The notes: a model not told the origin generated them from the sequence alone. Shown: positions 1 to 5,763, numbered from the stretch's first letter. The stretch: DNA of 5,763 nt from Gemmatimonadota bacterium (GCA_016880225.1 JAEHDT010000082.1:1-5763), one strand, 5' to 3'. Translations and numbers: made by a program.

Positions 1-42
1 GAGGCGGCACGGCCCGTGCACCGGGCCCCGGCGGCCTCAACC

Positions 43-46
43 AGGA
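43..46 (+). promoter_or_regulatory. Shine-Dalgarno AGGA deciding the start of the barrel gene
   Basis: AGGA lies 8 bases before the ATG at 55, which is good ribosome-binding spacing. Two other in-frame starts exist: GTG at 16 and ATG at 46. The ATG at 46 overlaps this AGGA and has no well-spaced site of its own. GTG 16 has only a GAGG at the window edge and would put about 13 hydrophilic residues before the signal peptide. Starting at 55 gives a compact signal peptide beginning Met-Arg-Ala-Leu. This is inference from spacing and signal-peptide shape. Confidence 0.5.
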
Positions 47-54
47 TGCTCGTT

Positions 55-1800
55 ATGCGCGCCCTCGTGCTCGTGCTTCTCGGCGTCTGCATGTCCACCC
101 CCGCCGCCGCGCAAGACACCGCCATCGTCATCCAGCCGGAGAGCGGGGGCATCGTGGTGCGGCCGCCGGAGCTCCCCCGCGCGGTGGCGGAGGAGGCGGT
201 GCGCCGCTACAACGCGGCCACCACCGCGCGGCTCGTGGGGCGCTCCCGCGTGCCGCGCGGCAACGCGTGGATCGGCGACGTCGCCGTGCGCAACGGAGCG
301 ATCACCGTCGGCGGGCGGATCGAGGGCACGCTGCTGGTGATCAACGGAGACGCGATCGTCGAGTCGGGCGCCGTCATCACCGGCGACCTCATCGTCATCG
401 GCGGGACGGTGGCGCGGAGCCCCACCGCCAGCGTCGCCGGCGAGGTGCGCGTCTACCCCGAGCCGCTCGCCTACCGCACCAGAGGCGAGGAGATTGCGCT
501 CGCTCCGCCGGACCTGCGTCGCTGGTTCCGGAGCCTGGGCATCGAGAAATCGTGGGGCACCGCCGACTCGCGCTCGTCGCTGACGCTCGCCACCGGCGGC
601 ACCTTCAACCGCGTGGAGGGGCTGCCCGTGGTGTTCGGCCCCCTGTTCGACTGGAAGTTGCGGCCCAACGTGCGGCTGCGGGTCGATGCCCTCGGCGTGT
701 TCCGCACCGCGGGCGACTTCACGGACAAGCGGAGCGACCTCGGGTATCTGTTCCGCACCGAGCTGCGCGCCGGCGAGACGCCGGCCTACGGAGTCGAGTT
801 CCGCGCCTTCGACGACGTCGCGCCGATCGAGGACTGGGGCCTGCGCAGCGGCGAAGTCGGCTGGTCGGCGTTCCTGTTCCAGCGCGACTACCGCGATTAC
901 TACCTGAGCAAGGGGATCGCGGGCCGCGTGTTTCTCCGGCCCGACCGGCCGCTGCGGCTCGACCTCGAGCTGCGCCGCGACTGGCAAACGAGCGTCTCGG
1001 CGCGCGACCCATGGACCGTGTTCCGGAACGACCAGGCGTGGCGCCCCAACCCGCCGATCGACGACGGCCACTACACCACGTTCTCGAGCACCGTGACGTT
1101 CGACACCCGCAACGACCGGCTCGATCCGACGGCTGGCTGGCTGGTGCGGGCCCGCTTCGAGAATTCGGGCTCGAAAGACGTGAAGCCCGAGACCGGCGTC
1201 CCCAGCGCCGTGCGCCGGTCGATCCCGACCGACGGGTCCTACCGCTTCAGCGAGCTGTTCCTGGACGTGCGCCGCTACACGCGCGTGAGCCCGTCGGGAC
1301 GCGTGAACCTGCGGCTGCTCGCCGGCGGCTGGATCGGCGGCGACCCGCTGCCGCTGCAGCAGCGCTGGTCCACCGGCGGACCCGATCCACTCGCCGGCTA
1401 CGGGTTCCGCCACAGCGCCTGCAACGGCAACATCATCGACCCGGCGTTCGCGGGAACTCAGGTGGCGGCGTGCGATCGCGTCATCCTCGCGCAGGCGGAG
1501 TACCGCGGCCACATCTCGCTCCACTGGTCCTACGGCGCCTCGGCGCCGGAAGACGAGGCGGCGAAGTCGCTGTTCACGCTCCAGGGACCGGACCTGGTCG
1601 TCCTGGCGGACGCGGGACAGGCGTGGCTCGTGGGCGGCGGGCCCGGACGTCTGCCCGCCAACCGGCTGCCGACCCTCGGCAGCTGGCTCGCCGACCTTGG
1701 TCTCGGCGTCGACTGGGGTGGGCTCGGCTTCTACCTGGCGAAAGCGGTCACCGCCGGCGAGCCGCTCCGATTCACCCTGCGACTCGACCACCGCTTCTGA
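55..1800 (+). CDS. Omp85/BamA-type outer-membrane barrel with N-terminal bactofilin-like solenoid
   Basis: The predicted protein has 581 residues. Residues 1-19 form a Sec signal peptide (MRALVLVLLG... with cleavage expected after PAAA, before Gln20). No lipobox is visible, because the residue before Cys12 is Val. Residues about 66-135 are short glycine-spaced beta repeats (GDVAV, GGRIEGTLLVING, ESGAVITGDLIVIGG, AGEVRV), the pattern of bactofilin-like polymer-forming domains. From about residue 170 onward there are alternating beta strands typical of the Bac_surface_Ag/Omp85 barrel: TFDTRND at 348-354 followed by P..GW, a GGPDPLAGYGFR segment at 441-452, VVLADAGQAW, and a last strand ending LRLDHRF with the C-terminal Phe expected for outer-membrane insertion. 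No POTRA repeats can be recognised. Cys456 and Cys473 flank a loop just after the GYGFR segment and could form a disulfide. Such barrels insert or secrete proteins or lipids in BamA/TamA/FhaC relatives, but the substrate here is unknown. The gene runs into the next one with a one-base gap. Barrel assignment is firm; solenoid assignment is moderate. Confidence 0.85.
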   Translation: MRALVLVLLGVCMSTPAAAQDTAIVIQPESGGIVVRPPELPRAVAEEAVRRYNAATTARLVGRSRVPRGNAWIGDVAVRNGAITVGGRIEGTLLVINGDAIVESGAVITGDLIVIGGTVARSPTASVAGEVRVYPEPLAYRTRGEEIALAPPDLRRWFRSLGIEKSWGTADSRSSLTLATGGTFNRVEGLPVVFGPLFDWKLRPNVRLRVDALGVFRTAGDFTDKRSDLGYLFRTELRAGETPAYGVEFRAFDDVAPIEDWGLRSGEVGWSAFLFQRDYRDYYLSKGIAGRVFLRPDRPLRLDLELRRDWQTSVSARDPWTVFRNDQAWRPNPPIDDGHYTTFSSTVTFDTRNDRLDPTAGWLVRARFENSGSKDVKPETGVPSAVRRSIPTDGSYRFSELFLDVRRYTRVSPSGRVNLRLLAGGWIGGDPLPLQQRWSTGGPDPLAGYGFRHSACNGNIIDPAFAGTQVAACDRVILAQAEYRGHISLHWSYGASAPEDEAAKSLFTLQGPDLVVLADAGQAWLVGGGPGRLPANRLPTLGSWLADLGLGVDWGGLGFYLAKAVTAGEPLRFTLRLDHRF

Positions 1801-1801
1801 G

Positions 1802-2425
1802 GTGAGGGCGGGCCTCGCGTTCCTGGCCCTGCTCGGCGCGGCCGCGGCTTCCAACGCCGCCGCGCAGACGCCTGCGTTGACCGTCACGCTGCAAAACGTG
1901 ACGCCCCGGGTGCAAGCGGCGGCGCTGCTCGCCGACGGGAAGTTCGTCGGCCTGATGCGCTCCGGGTTCCCGCTGCGCCTGCACTACCGGCTCGAGCTGT
2001 GGCGCGGCCGCTCGGGATGGTTCGATCAGCACATGAGCGACGCCTCGTGGGACGCGGTGGCGCGCCACGATCCGCTCGCCGACGACTTCGTGCTGATCCG
2101 CACCGGAGGGAGCGTGGCGCGCTACGGCTCGGCGGACGACCTCGAGCGCGCGCTCGAGATCCCCTACCGGGTGAACCTCAAGGTCCGCGGTTCGGGGAAC
2201 TTCTACTTCCTGTGCCGGCTCGAAGTCACGACGCTCAACGACACCGATCTGGAGGAGTTGACGCGCTGGCTGAAGGGAGATGTGAGCCCGGCAGTCTCGG
2301 GCGGCGGCGACGTGGGCGGCGCGCTGGCCCGCGGCGCCCAACGCTTGCTGGTGCGGATCGCCGGCCTCCCCCGCCTGGCCCTGGAGGCGCGGTCGGAAAC
2401 CTTCAGCGTTCCGTCAGGAAATTAG
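1802..2425 (+). CDS. small exported DUF4390-like protein of unknown function
   Basis: The GTG at 1802 starts one base after the TGA (1798-1800) of the barrel gene, so expression is probably translationally coupled. The GAGG just before the start overlaps it and is poorly placed. The GTG start gives 207 residues with a textbook signal peptide (MRAGLAFLALLGAAAASNAAA, cleavage expected before Gln22), which is why it is preferred over the in-frame ATG at 1697 deep inside the upstream gene. The mature part has G-FPLRLHYRLELWR at 55-68, GWFD at 72-75, a DDFVLIR strand at 94-100, a DLERAL helix at 113-118, and LNDTDLEELTRWL at 145-157. The end (about 173-198) looks like an amphipathic helix. The order 'GfPL, aromatic-WR, WFD, later DLE-AL' resembles DUF4390, a periplasmic family without known biochemistry. 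This was recognised by eye and could be wrong. The pairing suggests a periplasmic partner of the barrel. The stop overlaps that of the convergent gene. Confidence 0.8.
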   Translation: MRAGLAFLALLGAAAASNAAAQTPALTVTLQNVTPRVQAAALLADGKFVGLMRSGFPLRLHYRLELWRGRSGWFDQHMSDASWDAVARHDPLADDFVLIRTGGSVARYGSADDLERALEIPYRVNLKVRGSGNFYFLCRLEVTTLNDTDLEELTRWLKGDVSPAVSGGGDVGGALARGAQRLLVRIAGLPRLALEARSETFSVPSGN

Positions 2426-2823
2426 GAGCCGAACCGCTCATCGATGGCGCGGCGGATGGCGTCGAGCGAGCCGCCCCGGGATGCGAGCTGGGTGGCGAGG
2501 ACCGCCTCACCCATGCAGATGTCGCACTGGGAGCCGTGATCCGACTCGAAGCAGGTGAGCAGCGAGCGGTGCCCGAAGTGCCGGGCGCACTCGCAGTGAC
2601 AGTACAGGCCGTCGAGCAGCTGCGGTGCGCTGCGCGCGGCCGCGTAGGCCTCCGCGGCCCCGGGCGCGTTCATCACCAGGCTGGGCGGCAGCACCCGCTC
2701 AGCGGTGACGCCGGGCCGGGGGTCGGGATGGACCACCATGCCGCCAGCGCGCTTCGCCACGAGCAGCCCCACCACGGCCGCACCGGCCACCGCGGCGATG
2801 ATCCACGGCAGCCGCGGGGTCAC
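2422..2823 (-). CDS. membrane-anchored PCYCGC-motif-like cysteine-rich protein
   Basis: The protein has 133 residues. The chosen GTG start (2823-2821) overlaps the TGA of the HNH gene in a GTGA, indicating translational coupling. Reading further upstream in frame only gives shadow sequence inside the HNH gene. Residues 7-23 are a hydrophobic segment (WIIAAVAGAAVVGLLVA) followed by Lys-Arg, acting as a signal anchor or uncleaved signal. No lipobox is present. The conserved core is YCHCEC at 74-79, then GHRSLLTCF at 84-92 and CDICMGEA at 100-107. It resembles the PCYCGC-motif family (CYCGC...H..L..CF...H...C..C..EA), with the first motif changed to LYCHCEC. Six cysteines (75, 77, 79, 91, 100, 103) plus His76, His82, His85 and His96 suggest metal or redox binding; that is inference, as I know of no settled function. 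It ends in a helix (SLDAIRRAIDERFGS). It is the last gene of the minus block, and its TAA overlaps the TAG of the convergent gene. Confidence 0.8.
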   Translation of the reverse strand: MTPRLPWIIAAVAGAAVVGLLVAKRAGGMVVHPDPRPGVTAERVLPPSLVMNAPGAAEAYAAARSAPQLLDGLYCHCECARHFGHRSLLTCFESDHGSQCDICMGEAVLATQLASRGGSLDAIRRAIDERFGS

Positions 2824-3368
2824 AGCGCCTCGAGGGTCGCCAGGACCTCGCCCCCGTAGAACAACCGGATGTACTTGGACTGGATCGACGTGAGCCGGCG
2901 CACCGCCCACGCGAGGTGCACGAAGTGCGGCTCGAAGGGCGGCCGCAACGGGTGCATCCCGGCCTCCTCGGGCAGGAGATTGCCCTTGCGGGTATTGCAG
3001 CTCGAGCACGCCGTCAGAACGTTGGTCCAGGCGTTGCTGCCGCCCCGCGACAGGGGCACCAGGTGATCGCGCGTGAGACACTCCCGGTGGCGCAGCTCGT
3101 GCTGGCTCCGGCCGCAGAACTGGCAGCAGTAGTTGTCGCGGGCGAACAGGAAGGTGTTGGTCACCTGGCGGCGGAAGCGGCGCGGAACGTGGACGAACTT
3201 GACCAGCCGGATGACAGCCGGCCGCGGGATGGCCAGGCGCTCGCTGTGCACGACGGGGCCATCCGCCTCGACGATCTCCGCCTTGCGGTCAATGACGAGC
3301 CGTAGCGCCCGGCGCACGGGCACCATGGTGAGCGGCTCGAACGAGGCATTGAGCGCGAGGCAGCGCAA
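2820..3368 (-). CDS. HNH endonuclease family protein
   Basis: The protein has 182 residues. The TTG start is supported by GGAG five bases upstream. The N-terminus (LNASFEPLTMVPVRRALRL, residues 6-24) matches the lead-in of a widespread bacterial HNH family ('vLNaSyePl.v...rAl.l'), with the usual KAEIVE at 29-34 and IPRPAVIRL at 47-55. The HNH core follows: Cys82-Cys85 (CQFCG), LTRDHLVPLSRGG at 98-110 with the Asp-His pair at 101-102, Asn116, and CSSCNTRKGN at 121-130. Four cysteines (82, 85, 121, 124) form a likely structural zinc site, and Asp101-His102 with Asn116 and Asn125 form the expected metal/catalytic centre. All key residues are present, so it looks active. The family is often an orphan housekeeping-type gene whose role is unresolved, and nothing here marks it as part of restriction or an intron. 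It sits downstream of argH behind a terminator and overlaps the cysteine-rich gene by 4 bases. Confidence 0.92.
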   Translation of the reverse strand: MRCLALNASFEPLTMVPVRRALRLVIDRKAEIVEADGPVVHSERLAIPRPAVIRLVKFVHVPRRFRRQVTNTFLFARDNYCCQFCGRSQHELRHRECLTRDHLVPLSRGGSNAWTNVLTACSSCNTRKGNLLPEEAGMHPLRPPFEPHFVHLAWAVRRLTSIQSKYIRLFYGGEVLATLEAL

Positions 3369-3373
3369 GCAAT

Positions 3374-3377
3374 CTCC
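3374..3377 (-). promoter_or_regulatory. Shine-Dalgarno GGAG for the TTG-started HNH gene
   Basis: On the minus strand GGAG is followed by ATTGC and then the TTG start codon, a 5-base spacing. This is the main reason for accepting TTG. The predicted start also coincides with where the family's conserved N-terminus (LNASFEPL) begins, five residues in. Confidence 0.7.
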
Positions 3378-3382
3378 AGGCG

Positions 3383-3423
3383 AAAAAGCGGCCGTCTTGC
3401 CCCGGCACGAGGCAGACGGCCAC
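3383..3423 (-). terminator. intrinsic terminator after argH, just ahead of the HNH gene
   Basis: Read on the minus strand, GTGGCCGTCT (3423-3414) pairs with AGACGGCCGC (3397-3388) in a 10-pair stem with a single G-U pair. It extends by three more G-C pairs (GCC/GGC) past one bulged A, leaving a 9-base loop. TTTTT (3387-3383) follows the stem directly. This is the only such hairpin plus T-tract I found in the window. It is oriented to end the argG-argH transcript; the plus strand has no T-tract on its side. It lies only 14 bases before the HNH start codon, so it can also act as an attenuator for the two downstream genes. Confidence 0.8.
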
Positions 3424-3457
3424 GTATGCTACACAACCTGCTAACGCGCGGCAAGAC
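3394..3457 (-). repeat. inverted repeat able to compete with the terminator (candidate antiterminator)
   Basis: On the minus strand GTCTTGCC (3457-3450), six bases after the argH stop codon, is perfectly complementary to GGCAAGAC (3401-3394), which is the 3' side of the terminator stem. The terminator's own 5' arm contains the near copy GTCTGCC (3417-3411), which must bulge one A to pair. The two structures therefore exclude each other. An 8-base match with a 48-base loop could be chance, and no regulator or ligand is visible. Confidence 0.35.
3426..3454 (-). promoter_or_regulatory. weak candidate sigma70-type promoter in the argH-HNH gap
   Basis: On the minus strand TTGCCG (3454-3449) is followed 17 bases later by TAGCAT (3431-3426), each matching 4 of 6 consensus positions. 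Initiation would fall near 3419, at the base of the terminator hairpin. Such a transcript would have lost the first few bases of the stem, which weakens the hairpin, and would reach the HNH start after about 50 bases. The match is modest and the -35 overlaps the candidate antiterminator arm, so this is tentative. Confidence 0.25.
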
Positions 3458-3463
3458 CTTGGG

Positions 3464-4900
3464 TTAACTGCCTCCCGTCGCAGCGAATGCAGCCCGCAGC
3501 GATTCGAGCTGCGAGAGAACCGACGCGCGGGAAGCTCCGCCCGGGGTTGCCCGGCTCTCCACCGAGTCTTCCCACGTTCCAAGCTGCGCCAGGGCCGCGC
3601 CCAGCCCGGGATGGATCGCCGCCGCCACGGGGCCCGGCACCCGGTCGAGCGGCACCCCGGCGTGCTCCGCCTCCCGCACCAGGCGGCCCACCAGCCGGTG
3701 GCTCTCCCGGAACGGGACGCCCGATTCCACCAGCAGATCGGCGAGGTCGGTGGCTCGCAGCGAGGCGTCCAGCGCGGCACGCATGCGGTCGGCGTCGACG
3801 CTCAACGTTTCGATGGCGCCCGTCGTCGCCGGCAGCACCAGGCCCAACGTGTCGAACGCGTCGAACAGGAGGGCCTTGTCTTCCTGCAGGTCCTTGCTGT
3901 AGCCCGCCGGGAGGCCTTTGAGCGTCGTGAGCAGGGCCACGAGGTCACCCAGCAGCCGCCCTGATTTCGCCCGCGCCAGCTCGAACACGTCGGGGTTGCG
4001 CTTCTGCGGCAGGAGACTCGAGCCGGTGCTGAACTCATCCCCCAGGCGCACGAAGCCGAACTCCGCGCTGCTGTAGAGCACCAGCTCCGCCGCGAGGCGC
4101 GAGAGGTGGGTGCCCACGAGCGCCAGCGCGAACGCCACTTCGGCGACGAAGTCGCGGTCGCCGGTCGCGTCGAGGGCGTTGGCGGAGACCGAGCGAAATC
4201 CGAGTGCTTCTTTGAGCAGTACCCGGTCGACGGCGAATCCCGATCCCGCGAGCGCCCCGGACCCGAGCGGCAGCTCGGCCACGCGACGGCGCGCGTCGGC
4301 GAAGCGTTGACGGTCGCGCACTAGCGGCCACGCGTGCGCCAGGAGCACATAGCCCCAGCGCACCGGCTGCGCGCGCTGGCCGTGGGTGTAGCCGGGGAGG
4401 AGGAGGTCGATGCCCTCCGCCGCCCGGGCCGTGAGCGAGCGGCCCAGAAGGGCGAGCTCGCGGTCGATCTGGTCGATCGCGTCGAGCGTCCACAGGCGCA
4501 GGTCGGTCGCTACCTGATCGTTGCGCGACCGCCCGGTGTGCAGCTTGCCGGCCACCGCGCCGACTTCCTCGTACAGCAGGCGCTCGACCAGCGTATGCAC
4601 GTCCTCGTCCGCCGCGCCCACGGCCGCGCCGTCCGCGAGCCGCTCGGCCACGTGATCGAGCCCGTCGAGGAGCTGGGTCTCCTCGGCAGGCGTGAGCACG
4701 CCGACGCGGCCGAGCGCGTGCACCCATGCTTTGCTCGCGGCCACGTCCTGGGGCCACAGCCGGTGGTCCACCGGCAGGCTGCGGTTCAAGGCGTCGAGCG
4801 CCTGGCTCGGCCCGAGAGTGAAGCGCCCGCCCCACATCTGGTGGGCGGCCGCGGGCGAGGGAGCGGTGGTGTGGCTCTCGGTCTCCGGCGGGCGCGCCAT
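3464..4900 (-). CDS. argH: argininosuccinate lyase
   Basis: The enzyme splits argininosuccinate into arginine and fumarate, the last step of arginine synthesis, in the cytoplasm as a homotetramer (known for the family). The protein has 478 residues against a usual ~460; the excess is a polar N-terminal tail before WGGRF at 23-27. Landmarks in order are WGGRF, an EDVH segment at 99-102, GKLHTGRSRNDQVATD at 118-133, GYTHGQRAQPV at 170-180 with the conserved His173, an N-LDATGDRDF segment at 241-251, and the fumarase/ASL superfamily signature GSSLLPQKRNPD at 293-304 with the catalytic-loop serine (294/295). The usual Met of GSSLMPQK is Leu here, a mild change. The start is the ATG at 4900-4898, overlapping the argG stop as TGATG, so it is translationally coupled to argG. 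A longer open frame up to 5182 lies wholly inside argG and is a shadow. An intrinsic terminator follows. Confidence 0.97.
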   Translation of the reverse strand: MARPPETESHTTAPSPAAAHQMWGGRFTLGPSQALDALNRSLPVDHRLWPQDVAASKAWVHALGRVGVLTPAEETQLLDGLDHVAERLADGAAVGAADEDVHTLVERLLYEEVGAVAGKLHTGRSRNDQVATDLRLWTLDAIDQIDRELALLGRSLTARAAEGIDLLLPGYTHGQRAQPVRWGYVLLAHAWPLVRDRQRFADARRRVAELPLGSGALAGSGFAVDRVLLKEALGFRSVSANALDATGDRDFVAEVAFALALVGTHLSRLAAELVLYSSAEFGFVRLGDEFSTGSSLLPQKRNPDVFELARAKSGRLLGDLVALLTTLKGLPAGYSKDLQEDKALLFDAFDTLGLVLPATTGAIETLSVDADRMRAALDASLRATDLADLLVESGVPFRESHRLVGRLVREAEHAGVPLDRVPGPVAAAIHPGLGAALAQLGTWEDSVESRATPGGASRASVLSQLESLRAAFAATGGS

Positions 4901-5763
4901 CAGTCGGCCGCCGCGCCGACTTCCTGGTGGCGGCGCGCCGCCTCGAGGCCGGCCCCGATCTTGATCGAGAGTCCGTAGAGGTGGATGAAGCCCTCGGCGT
5001 CCTGCTGATTGTAGACGTTGTCCTTGCCGAAGGTCGCGTACGACGGCTGGTACAGCGCGTGCGGGCTCTCCCGGCCCGCGACGGCGACGCCGCCCTTGTA
5101 GAGCTTGAGTCGCACCGTCCCGGTGACGCGCTGCTGCGTGCTCGCGACCGCCGCGTCGAGCGCCTCTCGCTCCGGCGTCCACCAGCGTCCGTCGTACACC
5201 AGGTCGGCATAGCGCAGCGCCAGCTCGTCCTTGAGGCGCAGCGTACGGCGGTCCAGCACCAGCTGCTCGAGCTCCCGATGCGCCGCGTGGAGCAGCGTGC
5301 CGCCGGGCGTCTCATACACGCCGCGCGACTTCATGCCGACGAGCCGGTCTTCCACGACGTCCGCCCGGCCGACGCCGTGCTCGCCCGCGATCCCGTTCAA
5401 GGTCTCCACGAGCTCCACCGGCCCGAGCGGAACGCGGTTCACGGCGACCGGGGTGCCTTCTTCGAAGCCGATCTCCACCACCGCGGGCAGGTCGGGGGCG
5501 TCGAGCGGGTCCTTGGTCATGACGAAGATGTGCTCGGGGGGTTCCTTTGAGGGATCCTCGAGGATGCCGCCCTCGTGCGAGCAATGCCACAGGTTTCGAT
5601 CGGTGGAGTACGGCTTCTCGACGGTCGCCTGGACGGGGATACCCTTCGCCTTGACGTAGGCGATCAGGTCTTCGCGCCCCTGGTATTGCCACTCACGCCA
5701 CGGCGCGATGACCTGGAGCTCGGGCGCGAGGGCGGCGTAGGTGAGCTCGAAGCGGACCTGATC
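4900..5763 (-). CDS. argG: argininosuccinate synthase, C-terminal part (start outside window)
   Basis: The enzyme joins citrulline and aspartate, using ATP, to make argininosuccinate, the substrate of the adjacent argH product. The 287 visible residues run uninterrupted to the window edge. Bacterial ArgG has about 400 residues, so roughly 110-115 N-terminal residues, including the ATP-binding P-loop, lie beyond 5763. Landmarks, numbered from the window edge, are DQVRFE at 1-6, APWREW at 20-25, a PYS-DRNLWH segment at 51-60, SHEGGILEDP at 62-71, HGVGR at 129-133, GMKSRGVYETPGG at 143-155 (part of the substrate site), VTGTVRLKLYKG, and QQDAEGFI-L near the end. An in-frame ATG at 5520 is internal and not the start. 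I see no frameshift. The TGA (4902-4900) overlaps the argH ATG. The promoter and any ArgR site would be upstream, outside the window. Confidence 0.97.
   Translation of the reverse strand, partial: DQVRFELTYAALAPELQVIAPWREWQYQGREDLIAYVKAKGIPVQATVEKPYSTDRNLWHCSHEGGILEDPSKEPPEHIFVMTKDPLDAPDLPAVVEIGFEEGTPVAVNRVPLGPVELVETLNGIAGEHGVGRADVVEDRLVGMKSRGVYETPGGTLLHAAHRELEQLVLDRRTLRLKDELALRYADLVYDGRWWTPEREALDAAVASTQQRVTGTVRLKLYKGGVAVAGRESPHALYQPSYATFGKDNVYNQQDAEGFIHLYGLSIKIGAGLEAARRHQEVGAAAD

Noticed and set aside
1..54. Promoter for the barrel gene
   Set aside because: Only 54 GC-rich bases are visible and no -35/-10 pair can be made out. The gene may be transcribed from further upstream.
82..96. Lipoprotein lipobox at Cys12 of the barrel protein
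   Set aside because: The residues before the cysteine are Leu-Gly-Val, and Val at -1 does not fit a lipobox. A normal Ala-X-Ala cleavage site follows.
1131..1144. Tandem GGCT repeat that might allow slippage in the barrel gene
   Set aside because: There are only about three and a half 4-base units in ordinary coding sequence (Gly-Trp-Leu context). This is too short to claim phase variation.
267..1805. Second long plus-strand frame inside the barrel gene
   Set aside because: It is almost entirely Arg/Ala/Pro and shadows the real gene in another frame, with no motif.
37..1887. Long open frame (616 codons) antisense to the barrel gene
   Set aside because: It is low-complexity Arg/Ala/Val/His-rich sequence with no recognisable domain, as expected on the antisense strand of a very GC-rich gene. 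The plus strand encodes a coherent signal peptide and barrel.
2824..3081. N-terminal extension of the cysteine-rich protein
   Set aside because: It is a shadow of the HNH gene. The GTG at 2823 immediately precedes the transmembrane segment and overlaps the HNH stop.
4334..4978. Plus-strand open frame of 214 codons opposite argH/argG
   Set aside because: It has no motif or ribosome-binding evidence, and the opposite strand encodes conserved ArgH motifs.
4901..5182. N-terminal extension of argH
   Set aside because: It lies entirely within argG in another frame, has Arg/Gly-rich sequence without ArgH similarity, and the ATG at 4900 gives the normal protein coupled by TGATG.

Overview
This is a GC-rich (visibly about 70% GC), gene-dense bacterial segment with no rRNA, tRNA, CRISPR array or mobile element. 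It carries six protein genes in two converging blocks. The host should be a diderm, because one product is an Omp85-type outer-membrane barrel. High GC, GTG/TTG starts and the bactofilin-like plus barrel architecture would fit a Gemmatimonadota-like or other soil lineage. That placement is inference from general knowledge, not something the sequence proves.

Plus-strand block (55-2425): an outer-membrane barrel protein of the BamA/TamA surface-antigen type, whose N-terminal part is a short bactofilin-like beta-solenoid in place of POTRA domains. One base after its stop, a small exported protein begins that resembles the DUF4390 family. The two are almost certainly co-transcribed and translationally coupled, and both act in the cell envelope.

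Minus-strand block (5763 down to 2422): argG (argininosuccinate synthase, N-terminus outside the window) overlaps argH (argininosuccinate lyase) by one base. Together they encode the last two steps of arginine synthesis. A 95-base gap follows, holding a well-formed intrinsic terminator. Next come an HNH endonuclease gene (TTG start with a good Shine-Dalgarno) and, overlapping it through GTGA, a small membrane-anchored cysteine-rich protein of the PCYCGC-motif type. The last minus-strand gene and the last plus-strand gene share overlapping stop codons at 2422-2425, so the blocks meet with no spacer.

The most interesting structure is the argH-HNH gap. The terminator ends only 14 bases before the HNH start codon, so any longer transcript expressing the HNH/PCYCGC pair must pass through the hairpin. 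An 8-base segment just after the argH stop is perfectly complementary to the 3' side of the terminator, so a competing antiterminator pairing is possible. Other points worth attention are the POTRA-less barrel architecture and the coupled nuclease plus exported cysteine-rich protein. No stretch longer than 100 bases lacks a gene.
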